Below are positions 63,946-64,000 of a stretch of 64,000 bases of DNA, piece by piece; position 1 is the first letter of the stretch; every line of letters starts with the position of its first letter. The notes below the pieces were generated by a model. That model was given only the letters and a program-made list of their open reading frames with translations. It had not been told where the DNA came from and did not search any database. The DNA comes from Actinomycetes bacterium. Its GTDB lineage: Bacteria > Actinomycetota > Coriobacteriia > Anaerosomatales > Anaerosomataceae. The stretch spans positions 47,502-111,501 of the forward strand of contig JALHJB010000011.1 of NCBI GenBank assembly GCA_022839745.1, given 5' to 3'. Both the position numbers and the translations under genes were made by a program.

Positions 63946-64000
63946 TCAGTAGTCTGCCTTGCGGGCACCCGAGATGTCACGCAGCACTCTCGTGAAGCCC
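63946..64000 (-). CDS. C-terminal end of a possible PAS-domain protein (partial)
   Basis: Seventeen codons before a TGA read GFTRVLRDISGARKADY. The pattern G-[FY]-x-[RK]-V-x-R-D-[IL]-[ST] is the last beta strand and exit of many PAS domains, as in sensor kinases and diguanylate cyclases. The protein would end here, with PAS as its last domain. Too short to be sure it is coding. Confidence 0.35.
   Translation of the reverse strand, partial: GFTRVLRDISGARKADY

Overview
This 64 kb, GC-rich window looks like chromosome of an actinobacterium, most likely a Coriobacteriia-type anaerobe (OPB41/Anaerosomatales-like). That placement is inference from high GC, three exported proteins with cell-wall-binding-repeat-2 (CWB2) modules, an LCP plus WecA surface-glycan system, and the gene order comF-hpf-secA and rpmE-thyX-DUF1385-prfA-prmC-tsaC-rpiB-glyA-upp-dcd-wecA-atpIBEFHAGDC-murA-fabZ. 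No tRNA, rRNA, transposase, integrase or CRISPR array was seen. Nearly every gene lies on the minus strand, so the operons read from high to low coordinates.

1-8.3 kb: the 5' part of secA, a very large ATPase/SARP-type regulator, and an operon of a canonical HD-GYP membrane protein, a degenerate HD membrane protein and a DUF5317 membrane protein. A 24-codon hydrophobic ORF precedes the operon, inside a 15-bp long-range inverted repeat. 8.3-15.1 kb: an unrecognised conserved protein, long-form hpf, a polar amino-acid ABC transporter (two binding lipoproteins, a permease with an unusual exported N-terminal domain, an ATPase), a strongly structured minus-strand RNA of about 252 nt that I assign tentatively to the raiA RNA class, and comF. 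15.1-19.4 kb: a carrier and a methylthioadenosine/SAH/purine salvage operon (pnp, ahcY, mtnA).

19.4-46.3 kb: cell-envelope region. Two CWB2 proteins (SpoIID-headed and BNR-headed) are followed by six GT4 glycosyltransferases, Wzz, an O-antigen-ligase/polymerase-like protein, Wzx, a CWB2 L,D-transpeptidase, UDP-glucose dehydrogenase and an LCP ligase. A complete WbpA-B-D-E-I set follows, predicted to make UDP-ManNAc(3NAc)A. fabZ and murA follow downstream. WecA, which could start the lipid-linked glycan, is at 54.9 kb, and LCP could attach the product to peptidoglycan.

47.6-64 kb: the complete F1Fo ATP synthase operon, with a well-formed promoter in front of its atpI-like first gene and a strong stem-loop after atpC. 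Upstream lie the nucleotide, one-carbon and translation genes wecA, dcd, upp, glyA, rpiB, tsaC, prmC, prfA, DUF1385 and thyX, then rpmE with an acidic/Ala-rich tail, its own promoter and terminator. The last bases appear to be the C-terminus of a PAS-type protein.

The items most worth following are the structured RNA at 14.1-14.3 kb, the peptide/hairpin leader of the HD-GYP operon, the permease with the exported N-terminal domain, and the MtnA with a 46-residue insertion.
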